From NCBI GenBank assembly GCA_021521415.1, contig JAIQDT010007377.1:92861-156860 (forward strand): a stretch of 64,000 bases of DNA. The letters run 5' to 3'. This stretch comes from Bidens hawaiensis (lineage: Eukaryota; Streptophyta; Magnoliopsida; Asterales; Asteraceae). The notes below the pieces were generated by a model that did no database searches, had not been told where the DNA came from, and worked only from the letters and a program-made list of their open reading frames with translations. Numbering within the stretch: the stretch's first letter is position 1; each line of letters opens with the position of its first letter. A program made the position numbers and the translations under genes. Positions 22,740 to 33,517 of the stretch are shown piece after piece.

Positions 22740-23717
22740 TGATAGAGACCGATTCGAGATGGTCGATCTCCCGATAGACCCGTAGAGTGGGATAGGCTCC
22801 AAGAACAAGAGAGAAGAAGAGAAATCAAACTTGAGACAAGTTTTGTGATTATTTTTATTCTTGAAACGATTCCAATTTATAGGAAAAGAAAACACATAAA
22901 ATTAGAAAATATAAACAATAAGGAAACACAGTTATAGTATAATAAGGAAACAATTTAAAGATAAACTTAATTAATACATATGCAACAAAGTTGGTGGTGA
23001 TGGTGGCAATGTGCTTTTCTTTGCTTTGGTGACCGAGTTCGTAGCCTTTGGTAGTGGTTTCTTAACCGTATTTGGTCCGCCGATTGGAATGGGAAAAAAG
23101 CTATCCAGTACTGGTGTGAGTTTTGGGGCTGGTGCGGTCTCAAAACTGGTAACAAGCAGTGGTAGGGTTGTCGGGATTAGGGGTGTAAGGGCTAGTTTTG
23201 GGTCCGTTTTCACCGTGGAGGCGCCTAAAATTTTGGTGAGGGCAACGGTAAGGTTAGAGATGATTTGGTTCATGGTGGCAGTGAGATAATCAAACTGGAA
23301 CTTGGCTATGGCAGCTTGTTGAGCAGCAATTGAGTTTTGCTGATTGATCAATAACCGATCAATTTTTTCAACCATGGCCAAAATAAGGTCTTCACGCGAC
23401 GAAGGAAGCATGAGGACGATTGATGAAAGCAACAAATTGATAGAGATCGATTCAAGATCTTCAATCTCCTGATAGACCCATAGAGTGAATTAGGCTTAAA
23501 GAACAAGAGAGAAGAAGACAAAAAAAAATTTGAGACAAATTTTCTTATTATTTTTCTTCTTGAAACTATTACAATAGGAAAAGAAAACACATAAAATAAG
23601 AAAAGATAAACAATAAGGAAACACAATTAGAGTATAATAAGAAAACCAATTAAAAGATAAACTTAATTAATATATATTAAACTTTATTAATAATAATATA
23701 TAACTAGGATCGTATCA
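22740..23717 (-). mobile_element. LTR-retrotransposon deletion derivative, 978 bp
   Basis: Flanked by a perfect 5-bp duplication CATTT (22735-22739 and 23718-23722) and bounded by TG...CA ends (TGATAGAG on the left, CGTATCA on the right). Two direct repeats, 22740 to about 22979 and about 23437-23717, are LTR copies; the left one lacks roughly 40 bp at its inner edge. Between them lies only a gag-like reading frame. The structure fits a copy that lost most of its internal DNA together with the edge of one LTR. The primer site after the right LTR is degenerate, so the lineage is unclear. Confidence 0.8.
22971..23435 (-). pseudogene. Gag N-terminal remnant inside the 978-bp LTR element
   Basis: A 154-aa frame; the likely beginning is the second Met, MLPSSREDLILAMVEKIDRL. 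It has a Gln/Ala-rich helix (INQQNSIAAQQAAIAKFQ) and then a Pro/Thr/Ser-rich stretch, consistent with the start of a retrotransposon Gag. There is no zinc knuckle or enzyme domain. The reading frame ends at the junction with the left LTR, so the protein is truncated and fused to LTR-derived residues. Function as a protein is doubtful. Confidence 0.45.
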
Positions 23718-23994
23718 CATTTTTTCATAGTATTTGTTACCTCATTGAATTGATTCTCAAGTTCTAATATTTTCATATCCATAACTCTATTAAAAATCAA
23801 TTTCAAAATGATATCAATTAGTAGTGACATTCTTCCAATTTCTTGGAATACCATAACATTATGCCATACCTAACATCGTAATACTGTTTTTTCATAAATA
23901 AATAAAAATTTGCTTATTCCAACATTGACTCAAACTTGTTTTGTCTTAAGTATTCATTTTCTTGTAATGGGTGGTCTATCAAAAAGGTCCGAAG

Positions 23995-24090
23995 AAAGAC
24001 CATTCAAATAGGTTTTATTTGATATTGAATGAACTTAAGTTTAAAGACCATTCAAATAGATTTTATCTGATATTGAATGAACTTAAGTTT
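23995..24090. repeat. 48-bp tandem duplication
   Basis: Two copies, 23995-24042 and 24043-24090, differ at two bases. Each starts AAAGACCATTCAAATAG and ends GAACTTAAGTTT. The length is a multiple of three, so a plus-strand frame reads the same 16 residues twice, but the region belongs to the decayed hAT DNA. Confidence 0.9.
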
Positions 24091-24609
24091 AAAGAACAGT
24101 TGGATCAACATCACCATTCTCTTGCATTTCATTTACAATATTTTGATTTTCACTTCTATGAATGTCATCAATTTCTTAGATATGTCTTTTAAGAAAATTG
24201 CTAATAAGAACTTGTTTAGAATGTTGTTTTATCTCGAATCTCCTAATTTAAGAATAAAAAAACATAAATAATAATCAAATACACGATAACTAACCCTAAC
24301 CTAAAATACAATTAGCCTATTTTGGTAGAGATACAATTTTCAAATAAAACCTAAAATTAATAATGAACAACTTAAAAAATTAGAAAGAAATTAAGAATAC
24401 CTTTGAGAGAAACAGTGACGGCTCAGGTTTTGGTCGGCTAGAAACTAGAGGCGGCGATTTTCGACGAGTGGGAAGCATCACCAGCGGTTCGAGTGTTTGA
24501 CAATCACATAACAGCGTCCAATTATTTTTTTTCTTTCTGATTTTGTTTTTTTTTTCTTTTGGTTAATTATGAATTTAGTCTTGGTTTTCAATAGTAAAGT
24601 GGCCTCAGT

Positions 24610-24760
24610 CGTTAGTGTAGTTTTCATTTAGCGACAAACTTTTTTACCTTTAATCCCTCTAACCTTGTAGTTGCAAGGATTTGAACCCCCCACTAAAGCG
24701 GTACACATCATACCACCAGACCAATTGGTAAGAGGTCGGTGGTAAGGTTAGTAGGCGATA
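24610..24760 (-). repeat. Probable tRNA-derived SINE remnant
   Basis: On the minus strand a near-consensus A box (TGGTCTGGTGGT, about 24711-24722) is followed some 40 nt later by a B box GGTTCAAATCC (about 24673-24683). Spacing and order fit a Pol III internal promoter. No cloverleaf with paired acceptor ends is visible, so it is not a working tRNA gene. Ends of the repeat are not defined. Confidence 0.5.
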
Positions 24761-25774
24761 CTAAAACCTTTAGCTATCTTTGGGTCAAGAATAGGTCGGG
24801 CGGGTGATGTATAAGAAATTATACATCTTTTCAGTACTAAAATATGTCCAAACAAGCATAATTTTTGCAACTATATTAGAATAAATAACCATTAATGTGT
24901 ATAATTTCTATCTATAAGTAAATATAACCCTAACGAATAAAACAAGCTGAAATGAAAAGAAAAACGAAGATAAACAGTAAAAACTAACAGGACACACCCC
25001 ATAGTGAATCAAGACATGGTTATGCCTAGAGCATACGACGTAAAGACAAAAAATCAAGAAATAAAGACATGGTCATGTTAACAAAGACACATCCCATGTT
25101 ATCAAAGGTAACAACAAAAGAAAAAATAGAAGGTTTTGAAGCAAAACACGACGCCTTCCCAAAACACGGTCATGCCTTCAGAACAAAAGAAAAGGACAAA
25201 ATAGGAAAAGTTTGGACTGTTTTGGAACACAACACGATCGTGTCTTGCTTAGCACGACCGTGTTACCCTTGAGTTGTACGATCCGGCATGACAATTATTG
25301 CAACAGGACAAAATTGGCGACATGATCGTGCCTTGTGGGTCTGATCAACCTATAAATTGAATACTCTTCTTCTTCTTAATTTAATGGAATTAAACACCCC
25401 TTGGAAGAGTATTCAATATTCTCCAACCACTTCCTTTTACCACCATAAATAAGGGAATCAATTTCATCCATCCACCACTTGAAGATTAAGGAGATTAAGC
25501 TTTTTGAAGAAATCATTAACATCAAAGATTAATCATCTAAATTGTTTAGATTGATTCAATTTGATCATGTTTGTATATTTTACTTTGATAACTATCATTA
25601 TGTCTATTAGTGACTAAACTTCCATAGTATCATCATCTTGGTTTATAATAAATCTTAATTAAAGTTTTATAATGCTAGTAAACATGTGATCGGTTTTCAT
25701 AACTAATGGTTGTGTTGAAATTATCACTTGGTGAGGAATGTTAAAATACTCTTAAAAGATACCCTAAGTGCTAA

Positions 25775-26045
25775 GCTTGACGATAAGCCAAGAAATTGCT
25801 AGTCTTGCGAAGCCTTAGTGAACCTTAAGACCCCAAACTTGATGATAAGTCGAGAAATCGCTATTCTTGTGTGAACTTGGTTTATAAATTAAGATTCCTT
25901 AAAGTCAAAACCCAAACGAGCTTGACGATAAGCCGGGGAACTGCCACTCTTGTGATGGTTTAGGAATAACTTAAGAAACTTTTAAATAGCCGCCAAGATT
26001 CCAAGATTGATGATAAGTCGAGAAATCGTCATTCCAGTAAGGGCT
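25775..26045. repeat. Four imperfect ~70-bp tandem units within the Athila/Tat-like LTR
   Basis: The core TTGATGATAAGTCGAGAAATCG, or close variants of it, occurs near 25778, 25849, 25920 and 26005. Units diverge between the cores. They lie in the left segment of the split LTR and have no coding frame. Confidence 0.75.
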
Positions 26046-27917
26046 TGGTTGGGGGGAAATACATTAATCTTAACATTGAAATGGATCAAATAGAATATTA
26101 ATAATGATTGACTATATTAGAATGAGAATTATCAATAATGTTGTGGAAACGGATTGTTGGTGTTCATCAACTAAGATCGGTTAATTACTCGTTAAGTGAG
26201 TATGCAATATAACCAATTTAAAGCAACTCTATAGTGGTTATTACATGAGTTCTATAATTGTTCAAGAGTTGTGCGGGTTAAGATTTTATAATGCAAGGTT
26301 AATCCTTTAAGACTCAACTAATCATAATTGGTATTTTAGGCATTATACAAGGATTACTTTACTAAAGTATCAAGGACAATTCACTTAGTAATTTAAGGGA
26401 TTGTCTCATCTTTAAATTGAGTTAACTTATCTTTATTAAAACCCACATTCTTACATAAAATAATGTTTTAGTAAAAGGGGTCAAGAATTATCTCTTTCTT
26501 TAATTATCATGGAATAACATGACTAACTGTCACACCCCAACATAAGGCGGAAATATCGGGGCGTGAACTGATTGTTCACAGCTCACAAGGTACTATCATA
26601 CAATTTAACATGTGACAATATCTAATTAATTTATTTAATAACAAATAATTTACAAACAAGTACATCAATTTATAGAACATTACAAAACTAAACTAAACCA
26701 TCTTGTTTACATTTTATCCTAAAATTCATCACTAAGTGTTCTTCACCTTGATAGACAATCCAACCTGATAACCTGCAAATGCGTACAAAATAGATATTTT
26801 TGTTAACACGAGGTTGAGTGAGAAAATCACCAGTTTTGACGCTAATAATAATATATATATAAGAAAACCGCAAAACTGTTATTCATGGTATAAACAATCA
26901 AACAATAGCATTTAAATATTGCAAACAAATAATGATTGTGGGCTAAACCGTTGACATACGAATCGGGCGTTGGTTACCATGATAGAATAATTGAGTTGTC
27001 GATGAAACCATTGTCATGCGATCGGACGCCGGCCACTACGACATGATGCCATTATAATGATGGACCTCTCCGAATGTGATAAATAAGCACATAAACAAAT
27101 AGCAAGTAGTCATTTAATTGATACGCAACCCAAATGTTAACAGTTTGCATTTAAGAATATAATATAATATGTAAATGAGTATTGGTACGCATAAGTACCC
27201 AAAACATTTAAAAACAAGTAAAATATGGGGATGATTACTCACCTGATTAAATGCAAAAATTACAAGGATGCGAGAATGTTAAACCCTTCGAGATTTACTA
27301 TCAAAGATTCCTAATTAAATAATATGTTATTATAAATTAATTATAAATGACACAATATGTACAATGAATTTAAGATTTCGATGTGATTTGAATTATGCTA
27401 GTGATTAGAATATTATTGATCGAAGGATTGATCTCTATTGTTATCATTATTGTAAAATCATTATTATTGTTTATCATTTATAGGATGATTATTTTTATTA
27501 TTTATAAAATACCGTTACACTAAATATAATAATCAAATAATTAGTTTAAATAATTAAATATGAGTTGAGATATAATATAATAATAAATGTTTATATATAT
27601 ATATATATCATAAATTATTTTAATGATAATAATACGTAACTAATTAGATGTAATTATGCATTGTATTAAATAAATATAATATAGGTAAATAAATGTTTAA
27701 CTAATTATAATATATGTGATAATATTGTTTAAATAAATATATTGCAAATAAAAAAATAATCATTTAAAATAAATAATATTTCTTGCGTGTACATAATTAG
27801 AAGTTATTTTACCGATAAATGAATGTTTTCTCATCAAAAGGGCAAATATGCAAGAATCCTCTTTTTCTAGAAAATAACTTAATTGATGTTTCTTCAGAAC
27901 ATTCATTCGAGTTAAAG

Positions 27918-28232
27918 TAGACTATATGGAACAAGTATAAAAAAGCAGACTATATGGAACAAGTATAAAAAACGATTTGGGGTATCTTTTATATGTATCG
28001 AAATACACACAATTCAATTAAATAAAAAATGAATAAAAAAATCAAAATATCTCATAATCAACCATTTCGAAATAAGGAAATATCCCCCCTTTTGACTTGC
28101 TTTTTACTTGTTGGAATTGAGACTTTATATTCAGTATAAAAAAGAAGACTATATGGAACAAGTATAAGAAAACGATTTTGGGGTATCTTTTATATGTATC
28201 GAAATATACACAACTCAGTTAAATAAAATATG
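27918..28232. repeat. Direct repeat of ~90 bp
   Basis: GACTATATGGAACAAGTATA followed by ACGATTT-GGGGTATC and TTTTATATGTATCGAAATA occurs near 27945 and again near 28147; a further partial copy of the first block lies at about 27920. The repeat sits inside the solo LTR and seems to be internal LTR duplication. Confidence 0.8.
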
Positions 28233-28357
28233 TAATAACTTATAATAAAAATAAATAGTTTATTTTAAATCTTTTAACGAAAATTAGCGGTGAAAATATA
28301 TTTAATCACTTTAATACGTTTATTATACTTTTGTTTAAAAATAATATATATATATAT

Positions 28358-28680
28358 GGGAGAGATATTTTGAGAACTTGATTAGTTATAAGAACTTTAA
28401 GAACTCAATATGGACCACACATATAATTAATGAGTATAGAATATGTGGCTGAAATTAAATGTGATTAAAAAATTGAATCATGACACATGAATATAGTTTT
28501 TTTTACGATTACACAAGTTTAAATGTTGGTTATACATGTGTAAAAATTCGATTCGGTGTGTAAAAAATACTATAATTTTTTTTACGTTACACTTACGTAT
28601 ATGTAAAAAAAATTCAAAAAAAAAATTGTTACGTTGAGTTCTATCGAGTTTCTAAAACTCAAAATGGTTCTCAAAAGAAA
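28358..28680. mobile_element. Small TIR element in a TA microsatellite
   Basis: Left GGGAGAGATATTTTGAGAAC and right (reverse complement TTTCTTTTGAGAACCATTTT) form imperfect inverted ends, with inner arms around AAGAACTC and GAGTTCTATC. Both sides are TA repeats, which hides any target duplication. There is no coding capacity. Confidence 0.65.
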
Positions 28681-28713
28681 TCAATTATATATATATATAC
28701 ACACACACACACA

Positions 28714-29087
28714 TAGGGGATGGATCTCGCGATAAGTGATATTACAGCGAGAAGTGCGAGAAGTGAACGTATAACTCTATTAATCCATAATTTCACTCCC
28801 TTTCATATGATGTTACATATATATATGTAGGTTGGTTGTATATATGTTTTAATTACACATTCAAACCTACCTACAAACATATAAATGTACCGAGACACAT
28901 TCAAACTTATGTACCTACACACATACAAACATACATACATATATACAAACATACGTACCTACACACATACATATGCACCTACACAGCAACCTACACATAA
29001 GAAAGAGAGTGAAATTAGGGATTAATGGAGTTACACCTTCATTTCTCGCACTTCTCGTTGTAAAAAAACTTTTGAAATGATCCAATA

Positions 29088-29092
<5 letters not shown>
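28714..29092. mobile_element. Small TIR element in a TA microsatellite (GCGAGAAGTG family)
   Basis: Left TAGGGGATGGATCTCGCG and right (reverse complement TAGGTATTGGATCATTTC) are inverted ends; just inside both lies GCGAGAAGTGCGAGAA or its complement. A much larger relative with the same ends is at 47213-49591. The interior has CATACATAC/CCTACACAC-rich sequence, as does that relative. Confidence 0.75.
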
Positions 29093-29122
<30 letters not shown>

Positions 29123-29220
29123 AACTTGTATAGACGTTCAACAAAGAAAACCATCGCAAATGGTGTCGGATTTTAATAAAATAATGTCGGTTTATTATAT
29201 ATATATATATAATCAAGAAA

Positions 29221-29435
29221 ATGGTTCAAATAAAAATAAGGAGTTTCCTAAGAATGATAAGAACCAATAGATTTTTTACATGTCGCATTACAACCTATGG
29301 TAACATAACAATTTTAGGAAACTATGTCGGTTTTTTGTAATTTTATATATCAACAATTAATTAACATGATTCAATGGCTATGATTTACTCCTAGTCTTCC
29401 TAGGAAACTACTTATTTTTACGATAACCCTCCCCC
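29221..29435. mobile_element. Small TIR element in a TA microsatellite
   Basis: Left TAAAAATAAGGAGTTTCCTA and right (reverse complement TAAAAATAAGTAGTTTCCTA) are inverted repeats of about 35 bp beginning 10-14 bp inside each edge. TA-rich repeats lie on both sides. No reading frame is supported. Confidence 0.7.
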
Positions 29436-29638
29436 ATATATCAATATATGTATATATACACACACACACACACACAAAATATTGTAACGAGATTAGTTGA
29501 CAAGAAACGTAAATTCAAAGATGTCGGTTTAATAAATAATGTTTATTTTAATATCTTTAATATTAATTGCTAATTATAAAATCATTTAACCTATTAAAAT
29601 AATTACAAAAAAATGAATTAACTAAAGTTGGGCTAGGG

Positions 29639-29706
29639 GAGGCTCGAACCCGCGCCACCAGCCGGCTTGTGACTTGAACACACACACAAAGCAACCAACT
29701 AGGCTA
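29639..29706 (-). other. tRNA-like module with Pol III A and B boxes inside the solo LTR
   Basis: On the minus strand TAGCCTAGTTGG (29695-29706) fits the A box consensus exactly, and GGTTCGAGCC (within 29639-29650) fits the B box, about 45 nt apart. It lies roughly 0.85 kb from the LTR start. The chromovirus LTR at 46170 has a related module at the same distance. It lacks a full cloverleaf, so it is not called as a tRNA gene. Confidence 0.6.
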
Positions 29707-31060
29707 AGTGTCAGCTGGTTATAACATGGAAACACTAATTTAAATACAGAACTAATTAAAACCCAAATGGTTTATAAACCCTAGAATCAGCAATCATTCA
29801 GTTTGCTACATGTTTGTTCAATTAATGTTAGGGATATTGTTAAACAAATTAAAATGATCATAATGCATAATCTAATTACCTGAAAATATGAGGAAACGAT
29901 GGTTTAATTGAACGAAGTGCAGTCGACAGAAACTTGAATTCGATTTGATAATAGCAGGGTGTGGTAATGTAATTAACTTTCGGGTTTTGATTGGCGAGAC
30001 ATATAAGAACGTGAAAACCAGATTAATTTGATTATTGTGAACTGTTAATGGTATAATACTATAGTGAATAAAGACGGTTTGTTTATTATATCAATTCGTA
30101 TCAATTAGATCGTGTTTTCCAAATTAGTCGTGTCGGTGGAGTCGTAATAGTTATTACAATGATATCCCATATCAAATTTGATTATAGAACGAAGATTAAA
30201 GCACAAGTTAACAAACGGGTATACGGGTTGGGTTCAAATATGGGTTTACGGGTTTATGTAGCTGGGTAAGATAAAATATTCAGGCAGAATTGCATTTTAG
30301 TCCATGGAATATAAGTGAGGATGCATATTGGGTTAGAACTTGAGTTTAGGGTAAAAATGTATAGAATTGGAAGTTATTTTGATAAAATAAATATAATAAA
30401 CAATAAAAATAAACTAATAAATCGATACATGTGACGTTTTATTGATTAAAATTACCCATAAACGAAAACGGGTCAGGTATTGATATTTAATATATGAATG
30501 AAAAACCCAAGTTGTTACACCAACTATGTTATTCTTCCATTTAATCACTATAGCAAGCTCAAGATCACATGTTTACTAATAAACTATCAAACCTAATCAA
30601 GAGGAGTTTTAACTAAGATGATACATTTTTATCTTTGATTTTCTTTCCACCTTAAAATATAAAAACCCAAAAATATTGTATTTTATTTTATTTCTCTTAT
30701 AACTTATTTATTAAAAACCAAAACAAAAATGTTTGTTACTTCAGGTTAAACAAATACAAGGATTAAGCAGTAAACTCTATAAGTGTGTGGATCGATACTT
30801 GGTTCTTACCTATACTTTACTAAATATACGATAAATACACTTGCCTATTTGTGTGTGGTTTAGTTAAAATAATAATCATTTTTATAAATTTAAAACTCAA
30901 CATTGTATGAACTAACCTTTGAAAAAATAACACATTTTTCATACTACTTCCACATCGCATCAGCGGTCAACATGGTCATGGAAAGACTGGTGTGGTTTAA
31001 TTTGTAATTGGAATGTCGATTGGGGAAATGTTGGTTTGATGTGGGTTGTGACTAGCTCCT

Positions 31061-33325
31061 TGTCACACCCCAACCTAAGGTGGAAATGCCGGGGCGCAAA
31101 CGATTGCTTATAGCTCACAAGTACTATCATGCAGTATTAAGGTATCTATTTATTTAAATTATATAATCCAAATATTCCAAAACAAACAAAGTACATAATC
31201 TTTAAATAAAAGCAAAATATAAATTCGAATCAAATTTAAAATAAGTCTTTCTAAACTCTTCTAACTTAAGTCATCACTAAGTATTTACCAACTTGCAGTC
31301 AATTAAAAAAATCTACATATGTGTACAAAATAAAGTAGATTTGTCAACACAAGATTGAGTGAGTAAAACATCAGTAATTTGAATATAATATAATAAAAAA
31401 ATTCAAAATTTTCCTTGGTGAGATAAACAATAAAGTCATTGAGCAAATAATGAGTGTCGGTAAAACCATTGCCTTGTGAAGTGGACTTTGGCTACTACGA
31501 CGGTCATATGATCATACTATTAATGTGATTATGACGGACATCTCTAAATGCGATCAAATAAACAATTAAACATGTACCAAATTAGGCAATTAATGGGTAT
31601 ATACACAAGATTAACAGTTTGCTAATGTGAATACTAGATAATATGAAATACAATACAATACGCATATGTCCCCAAAATAATTGAAAATAAGTAAAAAGAG
31701 GAATGAGTTCTCACCTTATCAAATAAGCAAAAATACAAATCATTTGATATGAAAATGAGATGTCATGCTTTTCGAGAATTACCAAAGGGAAACCCTAGTT
31801 AAGATTGATTGCGGAAACAAACACGAATTAAAGAAGGATCCTATAACATGATAGAGATTCGGGATTTGGTGATGATCGGGTGTGTTTGTGAAATCATAAA
31901 TTATTTAATTTATTGTTATTTGCAAAGATTACTTTTATTTAAGACTATATATTAAAATAAATACTATAATATAAAATATAATTATACATAACATACTTAA
32001 ACCGATTATAATTTGATAAGTTTTATAATTGTGTTTGTCTTACATATTTATTATAAATTATAGACTTATCTAATATATTTATTATAATTTAGTTGTTAAA
32101 AAACTTTATTTTTATAAACATATTTTATACATATATCTATACATAGATTTATGAATATAAACACAAACACACACACAAATATATATATATATATGTATAT
32201 ATATATAGTTTTAACAAAAGAGCCAGAAAACGCAAATCTAGAAGTGCCAAATTCTCAAAATACATTTCATTAATATATATATATATACATACATATATAA
32301 ATATATATAGTTTTAACAAAAAGAGCCAGAAAACGCAAATTTAGAAGTGCCAAATTCTCAAAATACATTTCATTACCTTTTTATATTAATTATATTAAGT
32401 TTTTTTTAGTTAAAAACATTTAAAAAATAATTAACAAAAAGAACGGACTGGGCCTCCAGCTGTTCCCGTGACCAAGCCAAAGTGCACCAGCCCAGCCCGT
32501 CTAACCCAGGTGATAGATGAAACCAAATATATTTAAACATGATCCAGATTAATCCCAAATCATATGAACCCTAACAATTACAATCGGCCAAAACGTTTGA
32601 TGTTTGGCTGATTAGTCATGGGGTTATTGTTAATGTAGTCATGACGAATCAGTAACATAAATAAATTACCAAAAACGATGAGGAATTGAGGGTCAATTAG
32701 AATGAAATAGGGTCAGCTTGTACACGAACTGGAAACGTTAATAGCATACAGATACAATTCAATTGCTTCTAGGTTTAGTTCGTAAGGTATGCAGGAACGT
32801 GTATGCGAGTTTAATTAAATTATAATCGTTTCTAAGCAGTATAATGCCAAGTTAGTAATAACTGGTTGCTTATTTTGAACAACAACATTGATTTGATCTT
32901 ATTCCTTAATTACTTTGTTGGAGTATCTCGTAATAGGCAATACAAACGATCTTGTGAATCAATTTCAAGTACAACACGGAGATTAAGGTGCACCAAATCA
33001 AACGGGTTATGGGTTGGATCATAAACATGTTTGAATCTTGGATTAGGTTTGGATATATTTTTGGGTTTGGGTTTTAATATAATATTTGGACATGTTTGCA
33101 AAATGGTCTCTAAGGTTCAAGTGTGGATACAAAAAGGTTTAAAACTAAGTTTTATGGTTTATTTTGTATATAATTCATAGATATATTGGAAAATTAGATA
33201 AATGTGAAAAATAATAAATATAATAAATTGATAAATGTGATGTTTTATTGATTAAGTTACCCGAACATAGAAACGGGTCAGGTAACGGCTAACTAAACAA
33301 TGAATGAATGGTTCAGATTGTTACA
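31061..33325 (-). mobile_element. Chromovirus-type solo LTR, 2265 bp
   Basis: The left edge TGTCACACCCCAACCTAAGG is the complement of a chromovirus LTR end; the right edge is ATTGTTACA. Flanking 5-mers CTCCT (31056-31060) and TTCCT (33326-33330) differ at one base. No gag-pol adjoins it. The right part shares GGGTCAGGTA and TGACGTTTTATTGATTAA-type words with the solo LTR at 26528-30519, so the two belong to related families. Confidence 0.8.
32203..32373. repeat. ~62-bp direct repeat flanking a TA/CATA microsatellite
   Basis: A block starting TATATAGTTTTAACAAA and ending CAAAATACATTTCATTA occurs at about 32205-32273 and 32306-32375, with very few differences. Between them is (TA)n/(CATA)n. 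It looks like a duplication within the solo LTR. Confidence 0.85.
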
Positions 33326-33517
33326 TTCCTTGCTGGACCAGTTTTTGTGTTGTTTCTTTTTGTAACGTTTTGTGACTTATTTTGATAAAATCTTTGTCAG
33401 TAGTTAACAAATAAAGTTATCAGTTTTGAAAAGAAAGAAAAACAATAGTGAGAATAAGTAGTCGTTAAGATTGTAAATGAAAAAAGAAAGAAAAAAAAAG
33501 TAATTAATAAAAGAAAA

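Larger units (their letters stand above)
22210..24250 (-). pseudogene. hAT transposase (TTF-type zinc-finger class), C-terminal part, split by an insertion
   Basis: Translating the minus strand across several frames gives ELENQFNEVTNTMKKC at about 23780-23720, just right of the inserted element, and on the other side KLNGICDITHLMVE, VVTATIERC and KKDLHNRICAKYLNNVLVY (about 22560-22340). These blocks, in this order, match the end of the TTF-type/ZMYM1-like hAT transposases, including the hATC dimerisation region. Stops and shifts are frequent, and a D-repeat (ATC)n at 22290-22315 falls at the C-terminus. The piece interrupted at 22740-23717 is exactly where the coding match breaks. Reading further right it becomes too degenerate to follow, and no terminal repeats were resolved. 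Confidence 0.7.
26528..30519 (-). mobile_element. Chromovirus-type (Ty3/gypsy) solo LTR, ~4 kb
   Basis: Read on the minus strand it begins TGTAACAACTTGGG and ends TTGGGGTGTGACA, the same ends as the left LTR of the chromovirus at 46170-50795. Flanking 5-mers CTAAC (26523-26527) and CCAAC (30520-30524) differ at one base. No internal coding region adjoins either end, so it is a solo LTR, formed by recombination between two LTRs. It carries three small TIR elements and a tRNA-like module. None of its short frames is convincing. Confidence 0.83.
24805..30962 (+). mobile_element. Athila/Tat-like solo LTR, split by a nested chromovirus LTR
   Basis: The left end TGATGTATAAG forms a hairpin with TTATACATC 13 bp later, and the right end is CACATCGCATCA, giving matching TGATG/CATCA termini. 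Flanking 5-mers are GCGGG (24800-24804) and GCGGT (30963-30967), four of five equal. The motif TCGATACTTGG...ACACTTGCC near 30790-30850 and the CATCGCATCA end are typical of Athila/Tat LTRs as I recall them. About 2.16 kb remains when the nested LTR at 26528-30519 is removed. No internal coding region is attached. Confidence 0.65.

Noticed and set aside
25775..26045. CRISPR-like spaced repeats
   Set aside because: The repeats are imperfect, only four, and lie in a plant LTR; there are no cas genes and the organism is eukaryotic.
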